Source: Tremella fuciformis
Lineage: Eukaryota; Basidiomycota; Tremellomycetes; Tremellales; Tremellaceae
Reading direction: 5' to 3'
DNA length: 64,000 nucleotides
Assembly (NCBI GenBank): GCA_032768795.1
Contig: CP136490.1
Coordinates: 6,014,001-6,078,000, forward strand
The translations under genes and the position numbers were made by a program. Numbering within the stretch: position 1 is the first letter of the stretch; each line of letters begins with the position of its first letter. The notes under the pieces were generated by a model. That model made no database searches and was not told where the DNA came from. It was given only the letters and a program-made list of their open reading frames with translations. Shown piece by piece: positions 46,681 through 59,800 of this stretch.

Positions 46681-48985
46681 ATGGGTCGCCTTTCAGACCT
46701 GCGACCGAGGCTGCCGCCGGCGCTCAAGGTCGCCGCGTTGACGCGCACGAGGGAGAGACACGACTCGGACCCTCCACCGCCCCTCACGCCCATCCCACTG
46801 CCCGTGTTGACCAATGGTGCCTCCAGCGCCCGCGGAGGGTCGGCGGATGCGCCTTCGACTCCTCCGCCGGCCTACGACCCCACGACGAGCACGTCGGCAG
46901 TGTCGACGGTGGAGAAGCCGCCGAGCATCATGGTCATGGTGCGCCAGGACTATGTCCAGGCCAGGCTGTACGTCAAGGAGATGGACTACAAGCTCGCCAT
47001 GCGCAAAGCACTGCGGAAACACCTGTACAGTCAGTCTCCCTGCTCACGCGTTTCTCTATTGTGTATACACTATAGGCACAGTGGCTGATTGATTGCAGAG
47101 TGGTACGCCCTTGCCATCATCATTATCGCCATTACTATCCTCCTAACCACGAAGCACGAGACGGTCGTTGACTTCCTCCACCCCGTCACGGAACACATCC
47201 GCCATTGGCCTGTGGGGTGGCTCATACCCATTGCCCTCCTGGTGATCGTGTCCTTCCCTCCGCTTCTCGGGCACGAGATCATTGGCATTTTGTGCGGATT
47301 GGTGTGGGGCCTGGGCGTGGGCTTTGGCATTCTCGCGGCTGGCACATTTCTGGGGGAGATTGCCGTCTGGGTCGCCTTCAAGTGGCTCTGTACAGCACGC
47401 GCGGCCAAGTGGGTCTCGCGATATCTATGCAGTGGCCGGGTCTGACGAGCAGGTTCGAAAGGAAGAACAAGCTGTACGCTACATTGACTCAGCTTATCCG
47501 AGATAAGGTGTGTTCCGTTTGGTTGAGGAGAGCAAAGAGGCTTACATTGCAGAGCTTCATGTTTGTACTCGTCTTGCGATTCAGTGCTGTGCCAGGCCAC
47601 ATAACAACGGCTGTAAGTCGCGTCAAATCTCCAATACATCGTGGCTGATACACCAGGTCTCCGCATCTGCAGGCGCAAGCTTCTATGCCTACCTAGCCGC
47701 GGCTTTCCTGACACTACCGTGAGAGAATCTATTGCGTGTGGGGATCGCCAACTCATGATCCAGCAAACAGTTCACCATTGTGTATCTCGGCAAAGCGTTC
47801 GGCCAGAAATCCCTCACCAACACCGTCATCTCTGTAACCGCTACTGTCGCGACTCTGATCGGGACAATTGTTGCTGCCATCTACATCTACTATCAAATGC
47901 GCCTGGTCATGATCCGACAAGCATTGTCACTGCCAACGACGAACTCGTCCGGTACGGATTCCAACCTTGGCGTGGACTCGGTCACCTCTCAGACACGGGC
48001 AGAAATGCGGATGATGTCAGAAGATGTGGATCGAAGACTTACGGCTGCGCTGCATTCCAGACGCCCATGGCTCTTCGCGCGAGATAGCAGTTATTCATCG
48101 AATGGTGCACCTGATCTACCGACCGTCAGCGAGGAGCAGGACGCCAAGGTGGCCGGCAGGCGGACGCCGATGCGGACATGGTCGATGCCCGGCCATTTGA
48201 CCGAGGACGAGCTGCGCGACTGGCAGGAGGAGTTGAGAAGTCAGCAGAACACGCCGCAAGTGGGAGCAACAGCCGTCGACGACATGTTCCTTTTCACACC
48301 TGTGTTCGATCCTACCGAGCCTGGTCTACGACATTCCGTCGCAACGCAGGGCAAGGACGATCCGTTTGACATTACTTTCTCGTCAATCGGCGAGCCAGAT
48401 ACGACCATCTCTTCCATTGCACTCACGATCGACGACGTCGACGGCGATTCCGTCTCGGGGCAGGTGCCGTCGACTGCCGCGCCGACTCCTGGACCATCTC
48501 GGCCTCCCACGCGTCCTGTGTCTCGTATAGGCAGGTCTGATAGCAAATACGAGCCGGATGTGTATACGCCGCGGGCGATGAGTCTCGACATGGAGCGCCC
48601 GCTCTCTCGAAACGTCATGGGCGGCAGGGAAATTGCGGACGATGCCGACCTGTACGCCATTGCCAAAGGCGCCAAGCGCCCAGAGTACGGTCGGATGCGC
48701 GGCGACTCTCGCGCGGCACTATTGGGACGCCCGAGGGCAGAATCGGACCTGAGCACGAGATCGTTCAGCCTAGGCGGATCATTCGATGATGGGCATTTGG
48801 GCATTGGTGGCGGGAGGCGAAGAGGCAGTGGCAGTCCTTCGTCCAGCGCAGCACCCAGTCTGAGTGCGTCGACGGGGAGTTTGCGGCCGGTCGACAGGAG
48901 AGAGTATGGCAGGGTTAGAGGAGAAAGCGGCGCGGCGTTGCTTGGCAGGCCAGAAATCAGCCTGAATGACGACCCAAAAACTTGA
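46681..48985 (+). CDS. Tvp38-type Golgi membrane protein (VTT/SNARE-associated domain, 685 aa)
   Basis: Integral membrane protein of the DedA/VTT family; fungal Tvp38 sits in Tlg2-containing late Golgi or endosomal membranes. Exons: 46681-47029, 47099-47408, 47453-47507, 47553-47612, 47657-47718 and 47764-48985. A Pro/Ser-rich cytosolic N-terminus is followed by a membrane helix (WYALAIIIIAITILL). Then come VSFPPLLGHEIIGILCGLVW and GTFLGEIAVWVAFKWL, the VTT core FVLVLRFSAVPGHITTAVSA, and a last helix (VATLIGTIVAAIYIYY). The unusually long C-terminal tail, about 350 residues, is Ser/Arg/Gly-rich and repeats the motif EYGRxRGxSxAALLGRP twice (around 48686 and 48900). Family Tvp38 proteins are usually shorter, so the tail is the odd part. 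Confidence 0.85.
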
Positions 48986-49121
48986 TGGGCTTGGGTGACC
49001 GCGCCGCTCTGGGCGGCTTTTGCATCTGCATTGTACATGGGTTGTACAGTAGAAAGGACCATGACGATGCACTGCTGCGCAATCGTGTCTCGTTGTCTTG
49101 GTGGTTTATGTGAAAATGTAT

Positions 49122-50484
49122 CTATGGGTCGTGAGGTGTCGTATCTGTGGGCGTCTCCGTCATTGTTGGACGTACAGCGGCCAGCTCTTCTTCGCTCAGC
49201 AGGCGCTTAAAGTCGCGCTCGCTCCGACCGACTTTGGGCGCGCCCAGAGCGCGCCACCGCTCCCTATCCGCATGCCGGCGCTTGAGACAGACATCGATCA
49301 GCGCCGGCCAGTACGCCTCGTGGTCGTACGGAAGCTGCACTCAGCTACAGTACACAGGAAAGACAAGGAGGGACGCACGTCCAGCGTCCCGCCGCACTCT
49401 TTCAGGATCTGCCCCGGGTCCAGCTCCCCGCCCGTGAAGGGCGTCTTGTCCTCCGGCCCACCCGCAAAGCGCGTCTTGTGCCGCGTGACAGGGTCCACGA
49501 ACGGCCACATGAGGTTGACAAACGTCTTGACCACCCACGGCAGGTTCTGGAAAACCCCCAGGCCCAGGTTCTCGGGGTAATAGTGCGACAGGATGTGCAG
49601 TGTCGCGCGCGCCGCCTGTTCTCAGCCTTCAGCCCGCACTCATCAGAAATATCGGGAAGAGGGGGATGTACGGAGACGCTGGTGGGTGGGCCTTGGCGTT
49701 TGCCGGCAAAGTTGAACAGCACGATCGTGTTGGTCACTCCGTCCGCCATCAAGTCTCTCGCGCGCTCTAGCATGAACACCTGCTGTCAGACCGGTTCCCC
49801 TTCGGTTTGGTCGACTTACGGCGTGCACGGGCCGGCGGCGCTCGACCGGCGTGGTATTGCGGTTCGGGAAGAAGTAAATGATAGGCTGGCTGGCATTCGA
49901 GAACCCCATGCACATGTTCTTGCCCGTCGTGCTCTGTCCTCAGTCAGCAGCCCTGCCCATCTCGCACCACACCATCCCTTCCATCTGCGTTTCACTCACT
50001 TCGGGCCCGCAGTCCGCCGCCATCCACTCGACATCGTCGATCCGTTCTGTCCGCCGCCACACGACCGTCTTTTCCAGCCGGTCGATAGCGTCGTGCGTCA
50101 CACCCTTGCACCCTGCCATCAGTATCCTCTCTATTGCCCACATCGGCAATCGGCTAACCAGTCAGAAATCTGCTCGTCAGCCACCCGACCGTCACACACG
50201 TTCCCCAACAAACGGCTCACCGGAGGAAGGTCTCTCGGGACTGATGGTGTCAGCTATGTGCACCGGGCTACTTCTGGACAGCTGACTAGATACATCATCT
50301 CCACTTCGCCCAGAGGAGTCCTCTCCTCTGCACCTTCCTTGACAGGCAGCGTGAACCCATCTTTGCTGAAGTGATTCTCGATATCTTTCAACTTGAGCTG
50401 TTGGTCGGCGGTGAGGTCTAGTGGGGGAGGCCTGGTGGCCGATGCCGGCGGCTGGAAGAGGTGGAGTGGAAACGAAGAGGACAT
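49122..50484 (-). CDS. CRAL-TRIO (Sec14-like) lipid-transfer protein (337 aa)
   Basis: Predicted phospholipid- or sterol-binding transfer protein. Exons: 50484-50287, 50240-50221, 50169-50159 (11 nt), 50112-50000, 49933-49820, 49779-49672, 49615-49379 and 49334-49122. Signatures: a CRAL-TRIO-N helix with AIDRLEKTVVWRRTERID, then NMCMGFSNASQPIIYFFPNR, VERARDL-type helix (FMLERARDLMADGV), NTIVLFNFAG, and ATLHILSHYYPENLGLGVFQ followed by FVDPVTRHKTRF. The first lipid-pocket strand is shorter than in Sec14. The C-terminal 60 residues are charged and probably flexible. Ends 136 bases from the convergent Tvp38-like gene; its start lies 257 bases downstream of CSE1 on the same strand. Confidence 0.85.
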
Positions 50485-50741
50485 GGCCCCTGTCCCCGAC
50501 TATGAAGCAGAGTCTACAAGGTGTATGTCGGAGTTGCAACGCGACGACATGGCAATTCAGATTGTTATTTTAGGGGGGTGACGAGTAGATCTCGCTTTGT
50601 GTCGCCCGGATCGCCGAAGTCCGAGCTTCAGGCACATCGCCGAGATCACATCGATTGACGTCCACCACCATGCAAAGATATGTATGTACGAAGACCTATG
50701 CTGATACAGAGAGACTATGCTATGTTGTCGCTGATCGTCAG

Positions 50742-53700
50742 TCAAACACACGATTCTACAGGGGGGCAGACGCACCCGTTACCATTCATGAATTGCACAA
50801 ACTCCCCTACCGTCTTCGGCTCGGTGGCCTGCGCTTGTTGTACCAACGGGCCGAGCTGGAGATCAGTCACAGAACCGGGCAGAGCTAGAAACAGCCCACT
50901 GTTCCTGGCTTCTCCCTGCTTCTTTGCGCAAGCTGCTTACTCGCATACCCCTTCGTGTCTCTTATATCCGCAACAGGGTCATGCACAGTCTTCTCAGAAG
51001 CACCCAGCTTGCTGAACGATGACTGGAAGCCGGCCTCCTCGGGATCCAGACCCGTGAGATCTTCCGATTCCCCATTTGCATATGTCACGTCTTGTGGGAG
51101 GGTGAAAAGGTCGAGAAGCGCAAGGAAAACAGCAGGCCTGTGCGTCAGCCGAGAGCGCTCTGTCTTCAACACTCACCAGTATTGCTGATTGGCCGGTGAC
51201 AAAATGCCCTGGCTTTTCGTCAAAAGCTTAGTCAGGCCGACCTCGATGAGTTTCCGGCTCTTGATGGATATCTTCTGGGTGTTGCTGAGGATGACTCCAG
51301 TCAACAAATTGCCGAAGAGTCTTTCTCGTCAGCATTGGATTCTCAACTCGACGTGTGCAGACAAACCCTGGTTGAATGCCGTCCAGTACAGAGATGACGA
51401 AGTCGGGGCCGACCGAGTCTACGGCGGAGACAAGTGCGAAGAAAGTTACGAAGGAATGACTGAATTGTGTCGAAGGCTTCGCTTGCAACCGGTTGAGAAG
51501 AAGCATGAAGACAGTGTTGGAGAATGGCTGCATGACGGTGCTGACCATCAGCTTCCGTCTCCTTCCGATGGAGGACACTTACAGGGGTAGGAACTCATAC
51601 ATTGCTTGCAGCAGCTCAAAGGCATAGACATCGTTGATCTTCGACCCCACCAGACGCTGAAAGATGCCCAGCAAGCCTTGGACTTGTCCATTTTGAACAA
51701 TGAGCGCAGGACCTCGGATCAAAAGCGCCTTCCACAATCGGACCAATGCAGGGATGTTCCCTCGTTGTTCCCACAACTGAGCAGAGAGTAGTGGTCCCAG
51801 GAGCGCCTGGTATTCCTCGGGCAATGAGTTGGTCGAATGAAGTTCAAGTAGCTGAGCAAGGATTTGGAAGATATAGGGGATGAATTCCGTGACATCTTGG
51901 GCGAGGATGATCTGCGCTGGGCCGAACAAGGCCTTCTCAAAGGTGGGCAGCGCGCCTGGTGTGCCCTCGCATACAAATCTAGAATCTTAGCTAATCTTCC
52001 CCTCATCCGATTATGACCAACCTGATAAGAGCGGACACGCTCTCGAAGCAGTACTGGTTGAATTTGGGATTGCTTGGATTCTTGCTAATCTCGCCGAGGA
52101 TGTTGACCAGTCGTGTAAGGAGCACCTCATGGTGAGGGGTGAGGCTCTGTCGCGCCGTGATGATCACTCGCATAGCACCTGATGGTGAGCATACAGACTT
52201 CGCCTTTCGCGCTCACATTTCATGAGATAGTCATTCTCTGCGATCTTTTCTGGTGTGCCTCCCTTTTCGATATTGGCGAAGAGGGCCAAAAGGATGTTTT
52301 CGGCAAACGGTCGTACATCTGCCTGGGTAAACCTGGTCGTCAGCACCATCCGACAGTCCTCACAGCTACACTCGCAATGCCTGCCGATCTTGCTTTATGA
52401 AGAGAATGCGTTCGATGGTGATGGCCGCGTACGACGAGATGACATAATTTGGGGAGTTGAGATGTTGAACGAGCAATGGCAGGACTGAGAGGAGTTGTTC
52501 CTTCGTGAGCTATGAGGTATCAGCCTGGTCGCAGTCAGGAATCCGATGCGGTTGCTCACCTGGTTGCGGAACGTGTAAAGGAACTTGATGGCATCGACGG
52601 TCAAGATAGGATGGACAGATCCGGAGGCGGCTTGCAAATCACCGAAGACATTCTGACCGAAGAATTCCACCACATTGACGAGGGCATTTGTAGAAGTGAC
52701 ACCAAGCTAGAGTCTTAGCCAGGCTAGCGATCTATAAACAGACACTGACTTGTTGTGTCGAGCCTCGTGACGCAATGGAGGTGAGCAGGTAGATTGCGGT
52801 GTCTTTGCTCTTCCATTTTGTTGCTGGATTTGTGGCGTAGTCCTGTAGGAAAGTCGAAATGTATGATTTGACGATGTCCGTGATCTCGCGCTCATAATTC
52901 TCCATCAATGCTCGAGTGAAGTCCGTAGCTGCTTGCCGCCGCGTGTCGCTCTCTGTTGTTTGAGCGTTCATTGCCTACATTACGGATCGTAGACTGACCG
53001 GTGGACGGCTCCAGGTCTCGCCGGATGTATTCTATCGGATCGTCTTCAAACATCTCTTCCTCGTTCTCTGTAAAAGCGTTAGCTAGCATTCAAGCCAGAC
53101 GAGTATGGCTGACGCTGCAAGCTCATATTCGGCAAAATAATCTTCTCGCAGAACGCGTTGAGTGTATCGCGGTTGCCGAACATCTCCCGCTGACTGCCCA
53201 ACCGCACGACTACCGACAAGAAGCGAAGCGCTCTTGAGACCAGCTTTGACTGTTAGCACCGGGCCGATATTACCGCAAGATTGGCTCACCAGGTCATTGC
53301 GAGCTCCGGGTCCCAATGTTGTCAACATGTTCCACACGCCGTTGACGAAACTGCCGAGCTGAGGAAAGGCGTCGAGATACTTCTGCGCATACAGCTCTGC
53401 AATCTCACAGATCGAGGCTCGGATCCGTTGCAAAGGACCAGGTGCTTCGTCATCCTCCTGTCCATTCAGTCATGACCGCTTATGACGAGGCGAGTTTCAC
53501 GTACATCGCCCTTGAGCTCCTGGCGCTCCCAAGACAGGTATTTCAACAGCCAGCCGCCTGCGGCACCTTGACCCTCTGCGCCCATGAACTCGTTGAGGTG
53601 ATCTTCGAAAAAAGGTGGCAGATCTTGGCTGGACAGGTCATGGAAGAGCTCGGTGAGGAGAAGGAGAGATTCGGCAAGGAGGGGCAGGGACGAGTTGGAG

Positions 53701-54442
53701 GGGAGGGATGACGATGGGGACGAAAGCAGGCCATCGACATGCTGAAAGATACCATAATATGGTTGACAGAATTTGCCAAGCACGAAGTTGATCTCAGAGT
53801 ACAAACGATCTGAGCGGAATTGCGACCGCCATCTGCTGGTCAGCTCAGTCGATTTCAAGCGAATGGCGACAAGCCTTCGGAAGATGGAATGGGCAGTCGC
53901 CAGTACTCCATTGTTGATCACGAAGTTGTCTGGCGAAAGACTAGCCACGAGCTCCTAATGATAGTCAGCTTTGAACTTCGGGCATGACATTTGATTTACG
54001 TCCACCAGTCCCTCCCACTCTTCCGGAAAGTCTAAACTTGCAATTGTCGACAGCCCTTCGCCTATCTGGCTTTGCAACCGAGCTGTTTGGGGGGTCCCCA
54101 GCACAATCATTATCGGTACAAGCTGTTGTTTGATAGCAGCCTTGTCTGCTGGGGCCAGGACCACCTCCTGTAGCTTGAGTACCCCGGCCTGCCCTAGATG
54201 GCTCAAGCACTGACCTCCTCGCCTGCCCACAGGCGTTTTACCACATTCTTGAACAGCACACCACCCGCCTGCCGTGTCGTCATGTCCACCGCATCGCTCT
54301 TGACCAGCTCAAGAACAGCTAAGAGGAACCCCTGCTGACCTTCCGCCTGACGCAGCTGTTCCTCTGCTGCTCGCCGTATCGGGGCTTGCGGCGAGACAGT
54401 CGAGGCGAGGGTCTGCGATAGAGCGGAGAGATCGCCCGACAT
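50742..54442 (-). CDS. CSE1: Exportin CSE1/CAS (importin-alpha re-exporter, 1,009 aa)
   Basis: Returns importin alpha from nucleus to cytoplasm with Ran-GTP. Sixteen exons: 54442-54215, 54167-54000, 53954-53505, 53457-53290, 53243-53114, 53067-52999, 52952-52750, 52706-52560, 52509-52370, 52332-52217, 52178-52022, 51978-51583, 51540-51367, 51320-51177, 51137-50941 and 50884-50742. All phases agree; introns are 37-66 nt. Signatures: an importin-beta N-terminal domain (APIRRAAEEQLRQAE, TRQAGGVLFKNVVKRLW), the CSE1 central motif EEMFEDDPIEYIRRDLE, TDFTRALMENYEREITDIV, VNVVEFFGQNVF, NPKFNQYCFESVSALIRF and the C-terminal TVGEFVQFMNG. The last 12 residues after this motif are an extra Cys/Pro-rich tail. 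Confidence 0.95.
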
Positions 54443-54755
54443 GACTATCGTTTTGATGTCTTCTGTTCACTCAGGCGGGAGATAGCTCTGCGGCGATAGG
54501 GCCTCTGAAGCTATCTCTAGTCCGTCAAGAGCTGAGTGGGAGGAAAATCAACCTGAGCAACGCGATCTCGTGTCTTGTCAGGTTGACTTTGTCTAAATGG
54601 GGGGACCATATTGGCTCGCCTGTTCGCGACTGTCTTTTGGGTGGCGAGCAGCCTCGTGTAGATGACATTCAACACTGCCTTCACCGCCTTGTGCGTGTAC
54701 AACAGCCTACATAGGGTCGCATCCAGCGTTGCAGCTGCCATGGTACCCAACCACC
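54443..54755. promoter_or_regulatory. Divergent promoter, CSE1 and DUF1766 gene
   Basis: Only 313 bases separate the two start codons, so both promoters must be compact or overlap. No TATA box is obvious. Confidence 0.4.
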
Positions 54756-56680
54756 ATGAGTCAAGTCCCCCATACATATCCGTATTCGCCGTCCTACGCC
54801 CATTCTTACTACGCTCAACCAACCTATACCGTTCCGACAGCGCCTGCGATCCCGTATCAGCCACATTATCCCCCGCCAATGAGATATAGGTTCGGTACCG
54901 GACCGGAGACCCAGCCTATATACGATGCCAACTACGATGCGACTCCACAGCATCAGCGGCAGGACTATGCCGGCCATCAGCCCGCTCGACCGTCGGCGCA
55001 TCTTATGTCCGGGGCTGAAGGAACCACACGGCCCAGTCCGCTGAGAAAAAATGGAGGTTGGAGCCTTTTGAAGCAGTTCCAGACCTCTCTGAATCTGGGT
55101 ACGGCAAGGCAGGGGTCCTCCCCACCGCAGAGATCTGGGGACGAGGTATCTTCGCCTCAGACATTGCAGAGCACCCCCTTGGCACCGCCTGTGCCACCTA
55201 GACCCATCTCTTTGCCCTCGGCACGACCAGCGGGGTGGCAAGACAATGGAAACGGCCTTAGACCGCCATCTAGTCATTCACATATTGCTGCAATTCCTGT
55301 CGCTTCGGAGATTGTCACTGCTCGGCATCCGCACCGCCTTGACCCCAAGCCGCTGCCACCTGAACAGGCATCTCTCGCAGAACCTCCATTACCTCAAGCT
55401 AACGCGGACCTCCCACTGCACGATGAATCACCCAAACCGGCCACGAAAACGCGTCGTCGCCGAAGAAGACCATCTGAAGTCATCGATCTGACGTATTCTC
55501 CACCCTCGACACCGAGATCCAATACCCCGATCATTGATTCGACAGTGACCCCGAGGTCTACTGACCGCCGTCGTCGAGCGATTTCCGAGCAACCTCTGAG
55601 CGGCTCGCAGATTCCAGCGAAGTCCGGCAGAACCTCGCGTAAGAGCTCTCCTTCTCCTGTAGGAGCCGTCAGATGTGCTGGCTTCACTCGGGCCGGGCAG
55701 CCTTGCAAGCGACTGGTCAAAGCGCAGGCCCCATATCTAGCTCTGAAGGACACAGACTTGAACGTGGAGGAAGACGACGGAACAAGGACGAAAGATCTCA
55801 GGTACTGCAAAGACCATGCGAGCATGATCTGCGACGTTGAAGGCTTCTACGTTAGGGGCAAGGGGACATGGATCAAGTTCGATGGTCAGTTAAGATGGCC
55901 AGTTGTCTGCCAGGTAACTTACGGACAGATTATGTCAAAAAGGAGTTGGGTCAGCAGACGCAGACTCTACTCCGAACGACCATGGAGAGCAGCCTGACCG
56001 ACAAAGTACGCACCTTTCCCCCATTCGATTCAGGCTGATCTTCAGGAGTCGCCTGGCTTCCTTTATGTATACGAGCTGCGAGGTGGATTGTATTGGCACG
56101 ATTTGCCTAATACCAGCTGACATCCAGACTTGCAAACGGCCAACACCTGCTTCTTCAAAGTAGGCAGAACTGACAACGTACCTCGCCGCATCGGCGAATG
56201 GACGAATCGTCAGCAACTCAAAAACGAACATTCGAAGAAGCTGATGTGTGAGAATGTCAGAGTCACACACCGACGTTGAGGGAGATATTCCCCCGCCGGC
56301 CCAAGAAGCCATCGCAGTCCTCATCCTCATCAGCCGGGGCAGATCTCCACCGACAATCAAGCTCATTTTTACCGGGCGCCTTCCACTCTGGATCTGCCGC
56401 GGACACCCGACCACGCTGTCCAGCGATGAAGCGCTGGGAAAAGCTCGTCCATCTCGAGCTTGCCGAGCTGTCCTCGGCCTGCCGACCCGCCGAGTTCCAG
56501 GCGGCCCGGCAAAAGTGCTCAGACTGCGGCAAGTTGCACCGAGAGGTATTTCCCCTGCCTCTCGACATCGACGTATCACTGCCTGGCGTCAAGCCTGGTG
56601 GTGGGCGAGTGGCATACGAGCTCGTCGTGGAGATCATTGGGCGGTGGGAACGGTTCGTCCGTGAGGTTGTGGACGCCTAG
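54756..56680 (+). CDS. DUF1766 (T5orf172, GIY-YIG-like) protein with a Cys/His site (583 aa)
   Basis: Exons: 54756-55884, 55929-56005, 56046-56082, 56128-56208 and 56253-56680. The N-terminal 290 residues are Pro/Ser/Tyr-rich and disordered, opening with YSPSYAHSYYAQPTYT. A Cys/His unit follows: RCAGFTRAGQPCKR and, 40 residues on, RYCKDHASM, which could hold one zinc. The C-terminal DUF1766 domain shows GFLYVYELR, FFKVGRTDNVPRRIGEW, the QCQS segment, ending with WEKLVHLELAEL, CSDCGKLHREVF and YELVVEIIGRWERFV. This domain is related to phage T5 Orf172 and the GIY-YIG nuclease fold. Whether nuclease activity is retained cannot be told from sequence. Fungal members are mostly unstudied. Confidence 0.85.
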
Positions 56681-56857
56681 ATAGTGTAGAAGTAGATCTC
56701 TCGAATCACAGTACAGCTTGTATCTTCCCTTGACATCTCACGCTCCATCTGCATACAGTGTACATGCGAGCCTAGTCTACTTACTGTCATACTGATCATT
56801 GGCATCAAGTTTCATATCGCACATTTCAATGTCGTAAGCAAGAAGAGGAGGTTAGAA

Positions 56858-59800
56858 TCAGAGCGGGGAAGGGAGCGTGGGAGACAGCTTGCACCGAGGC
56901 CGAGACCATTTGTCGGGGCATACGAGGAAATACTGCCTCAAGGCGGTCTCGAAGCGTTCGCGATACTGTTCCGGGGGTATCTACACGTCAGCGTGACCCC
57001 TTGTTGTCAGACGTGGCTTACAATCGTCACGTCGCCACCCCGGTTCAGGGCTTGTTTGCCGCGGCTCTCGATTGTCTTGAACAAGTTGTACGAGCCAATT
57101 GCATCGACGACACCCACGACAAGTTCGGATTTGGACGAGTCAAGACCGAGGAGCAGAGAATAGTCAATGATACTCTGAGAGGAGAGGAAGCGAGTGTCGT
57201 TGGATATGGCTTCGAGCAGAGCACGTTTGGCATCTGAAGATCAACCGAGGGCTCCCAGCTTCGACTGTCAGGACAATTACTCACGAGGGTACAGGAGAAT
57301 AGGGTCAGTGTGCTGCTTCTCCAGCCACTCGGCATCCCAAAGCGTTGTGCCCGGGCCTTGGGTCTTGGTCAACTTTCGACCTTCTGAGACCATCAGCACG
57401 AGCGTATTACGTGCAAAGATACTCGCCAATGCCCTTCAGATCATATGTTTTCTCGATGTTCTGCTTGTAGAAGAGGTTCTCCATGACGAGCAAGTCCAGC
57501 TGTTTCTTCGTGGATGTCTGCAGATCCTGAAAACGAACTGAACAGATCAGTACATGACTCGACATTGCGGATCGCTCACCTGTGTAGAAGCCGACGATTT
57601 TGGCAAGTGATGTGGCTTTGTTGTGGGTACTGGCGAGGTGCTCGAAATATGCCGGACTGATCTCGAGCAGTGCTTGGCTAATGGATCAGCCCTGCTTAAG
57701 ATGCTGTTGATCACGACTGACGTATCGCTGACATTCCACTTGCTGACGAGCTCTTTGACAATATACTTGCCATCCCGAGTCTTGAAGAAGCAGGCCTTGC
57801 TCTTCCCGCCCTCGGCAATCCAGGTTTCGCTTCGTGCTAGACTGTTGATGATACTCTTGTCGATGGCGCATCTTCGTCGGAGACTGTCAAAAGCCGTGGC
57901 ATAGTAGACCGTGCAACCAAGCTTGAGCTTGTCACCCAAAGTGTAGGTGAACTGGATATGGGGCTTGTCGTCAAAAGTGGAAAGTGAGTTGTCCATATTG
58001 CTCATCATATTCAGAGGTCCGATGAGCGATGACAAAGAGCGTTCGCCGCCTCGCATCTTCTGAGAGACGGATCCCATCGCCTCAGTCACGTCTGATCCGA
58101 GTTTCATAAGGTGAGTGAAGGAGTTGGCAAAGGACGAAGTGACCGAGGACGTCCAGCCATCTTTGCCAATCGCATTGGCTGTCGATGTTTGAGTGAAGCC
58201 TGACTGCGCAGTGATTGGCGTAGAGATGGCCGATGGCGGCACGCGCGTCGACCGAAACGCGCTCGGCGGGGCTGACTCCGCCATGGCGCCACGATGCGTG
58301 CGAGGAGAGCTGTCGGACGCGATTCGACCTACTGCCTCAATTTTTGGAGGAGCAGGCGTTGTCGTTCGGGATGGCGCAGGACTGGACTCGTTTTCGGACA
58401 TGGACATTGAGGGAGACCTAGCCTTCATGGTCAAGACTGGATCGTTCGCCGTGGCTTTGCTGATACTCTTCACTAGGTCCGTTAAATTCTCCCTCTGTTG
58501 AGCGTGACCTTCTCCATGTTCTTTTGATACCTCGAGGACAGGAGCGGTAGTTGTGAGGGACATTGGGGTTTTGAGAGACGAAGGCGCGACGGAAACTTCT
58601 GACCTCTTCTTCGAGATGGTGCGCAGGCTTAACAAGTCCCGAGGGCTGTCTCGACGTTTAATCTCGACAATCCACCTATCTCCCGCCGAAGACACTTGGT
58701 ACTTGGTTTTGACAGTAGCTTCTTCACCGGAAGACGGTGATTGCGCAGCCAACTCGGTGAAGTAGCTCAAGGAACTGCTCATGAGCTCGGGAAACACGCC
58801 TTCACGTGAAACGCACGAAAGCGTATACGCTATCAAGGAGCTGGGCTCCTCCTCACGTACCAAGACCGCACTGCCTGGTAAGGCATGTACCTTGGAACCT
58901 GAGTATTCCGGAATTGCCAGTGGAGCCAGGCCATCCTCGAGATCTTTGGCATACTTTTTCGTCCAAGCTCCGAGCTGCCCGCTGAATTTGCAGACGTCGT
59001 CGATGAGCCTTTGCCGGCCGTCGTTGAGCGTGCCCGAGCTCAACGTTGCCAGCTGCTCGTTGCAGATAGCTTTGGCCTGCGCAAGGGCAGCTTCCATTTC
59101 ATCAAGCTCCTTGGAATCTTGTGGAAGCTCGACTGATGTCTCGCCTGAAGTCGCGACCGAATTCTTCTCCTGGTCCTTCTTCTCGCCCGAAACCCCAGAC
59201 GCGCATTTCTCTTGCTAGCAACCTCAGTCACAACAGGCGAAGAGTGATTGACCGCTTACGAAGATGGCGATTCTACTTTCGACGCTGGCGTAGAACGCAG
59301 CAGCTTCCGTCTGCAATCCTTGAAGCAACGTCTCTTTGGCATCAGAGCGCTGAAGCGAGTCAATGATCGTCTGAGCTGCATCTATTCCGCCTTTGCGTTT
59401 GGCAACATTCGGGCCCACTTGCAGCTTCGGCAGGCGTGTATCAAGAATCTCCACATCATCTAAGCTGAAGGAGAGGACGCGACATTTCGATCGCAGGAAT
59501 ATGGTGATCCCTTGCTTGTCGTCGTGTTGACACAGAACGGATTGTCGCACGCGATCGGAGTACAAGAAGCTACCCGTCAGCGGTGGACATCATATGACCT
59601 GAGCCATATTCACAGCTCGAAGAATTTGCCAAGCGAGAATTGACTGTTCTGTCAGACCATACACAGCGTAAATCGCCTACAACTGACGCAGCGAGTATAG
59701 AGAGGGGTCGAGCCTGGCTTTGTGCGCTGCAGGCCCGACACTTGACCCAGACGTCCAGCTCCGAAGCATCGTCCTCCGATGGGTTCTGGTGAATTTTCAT

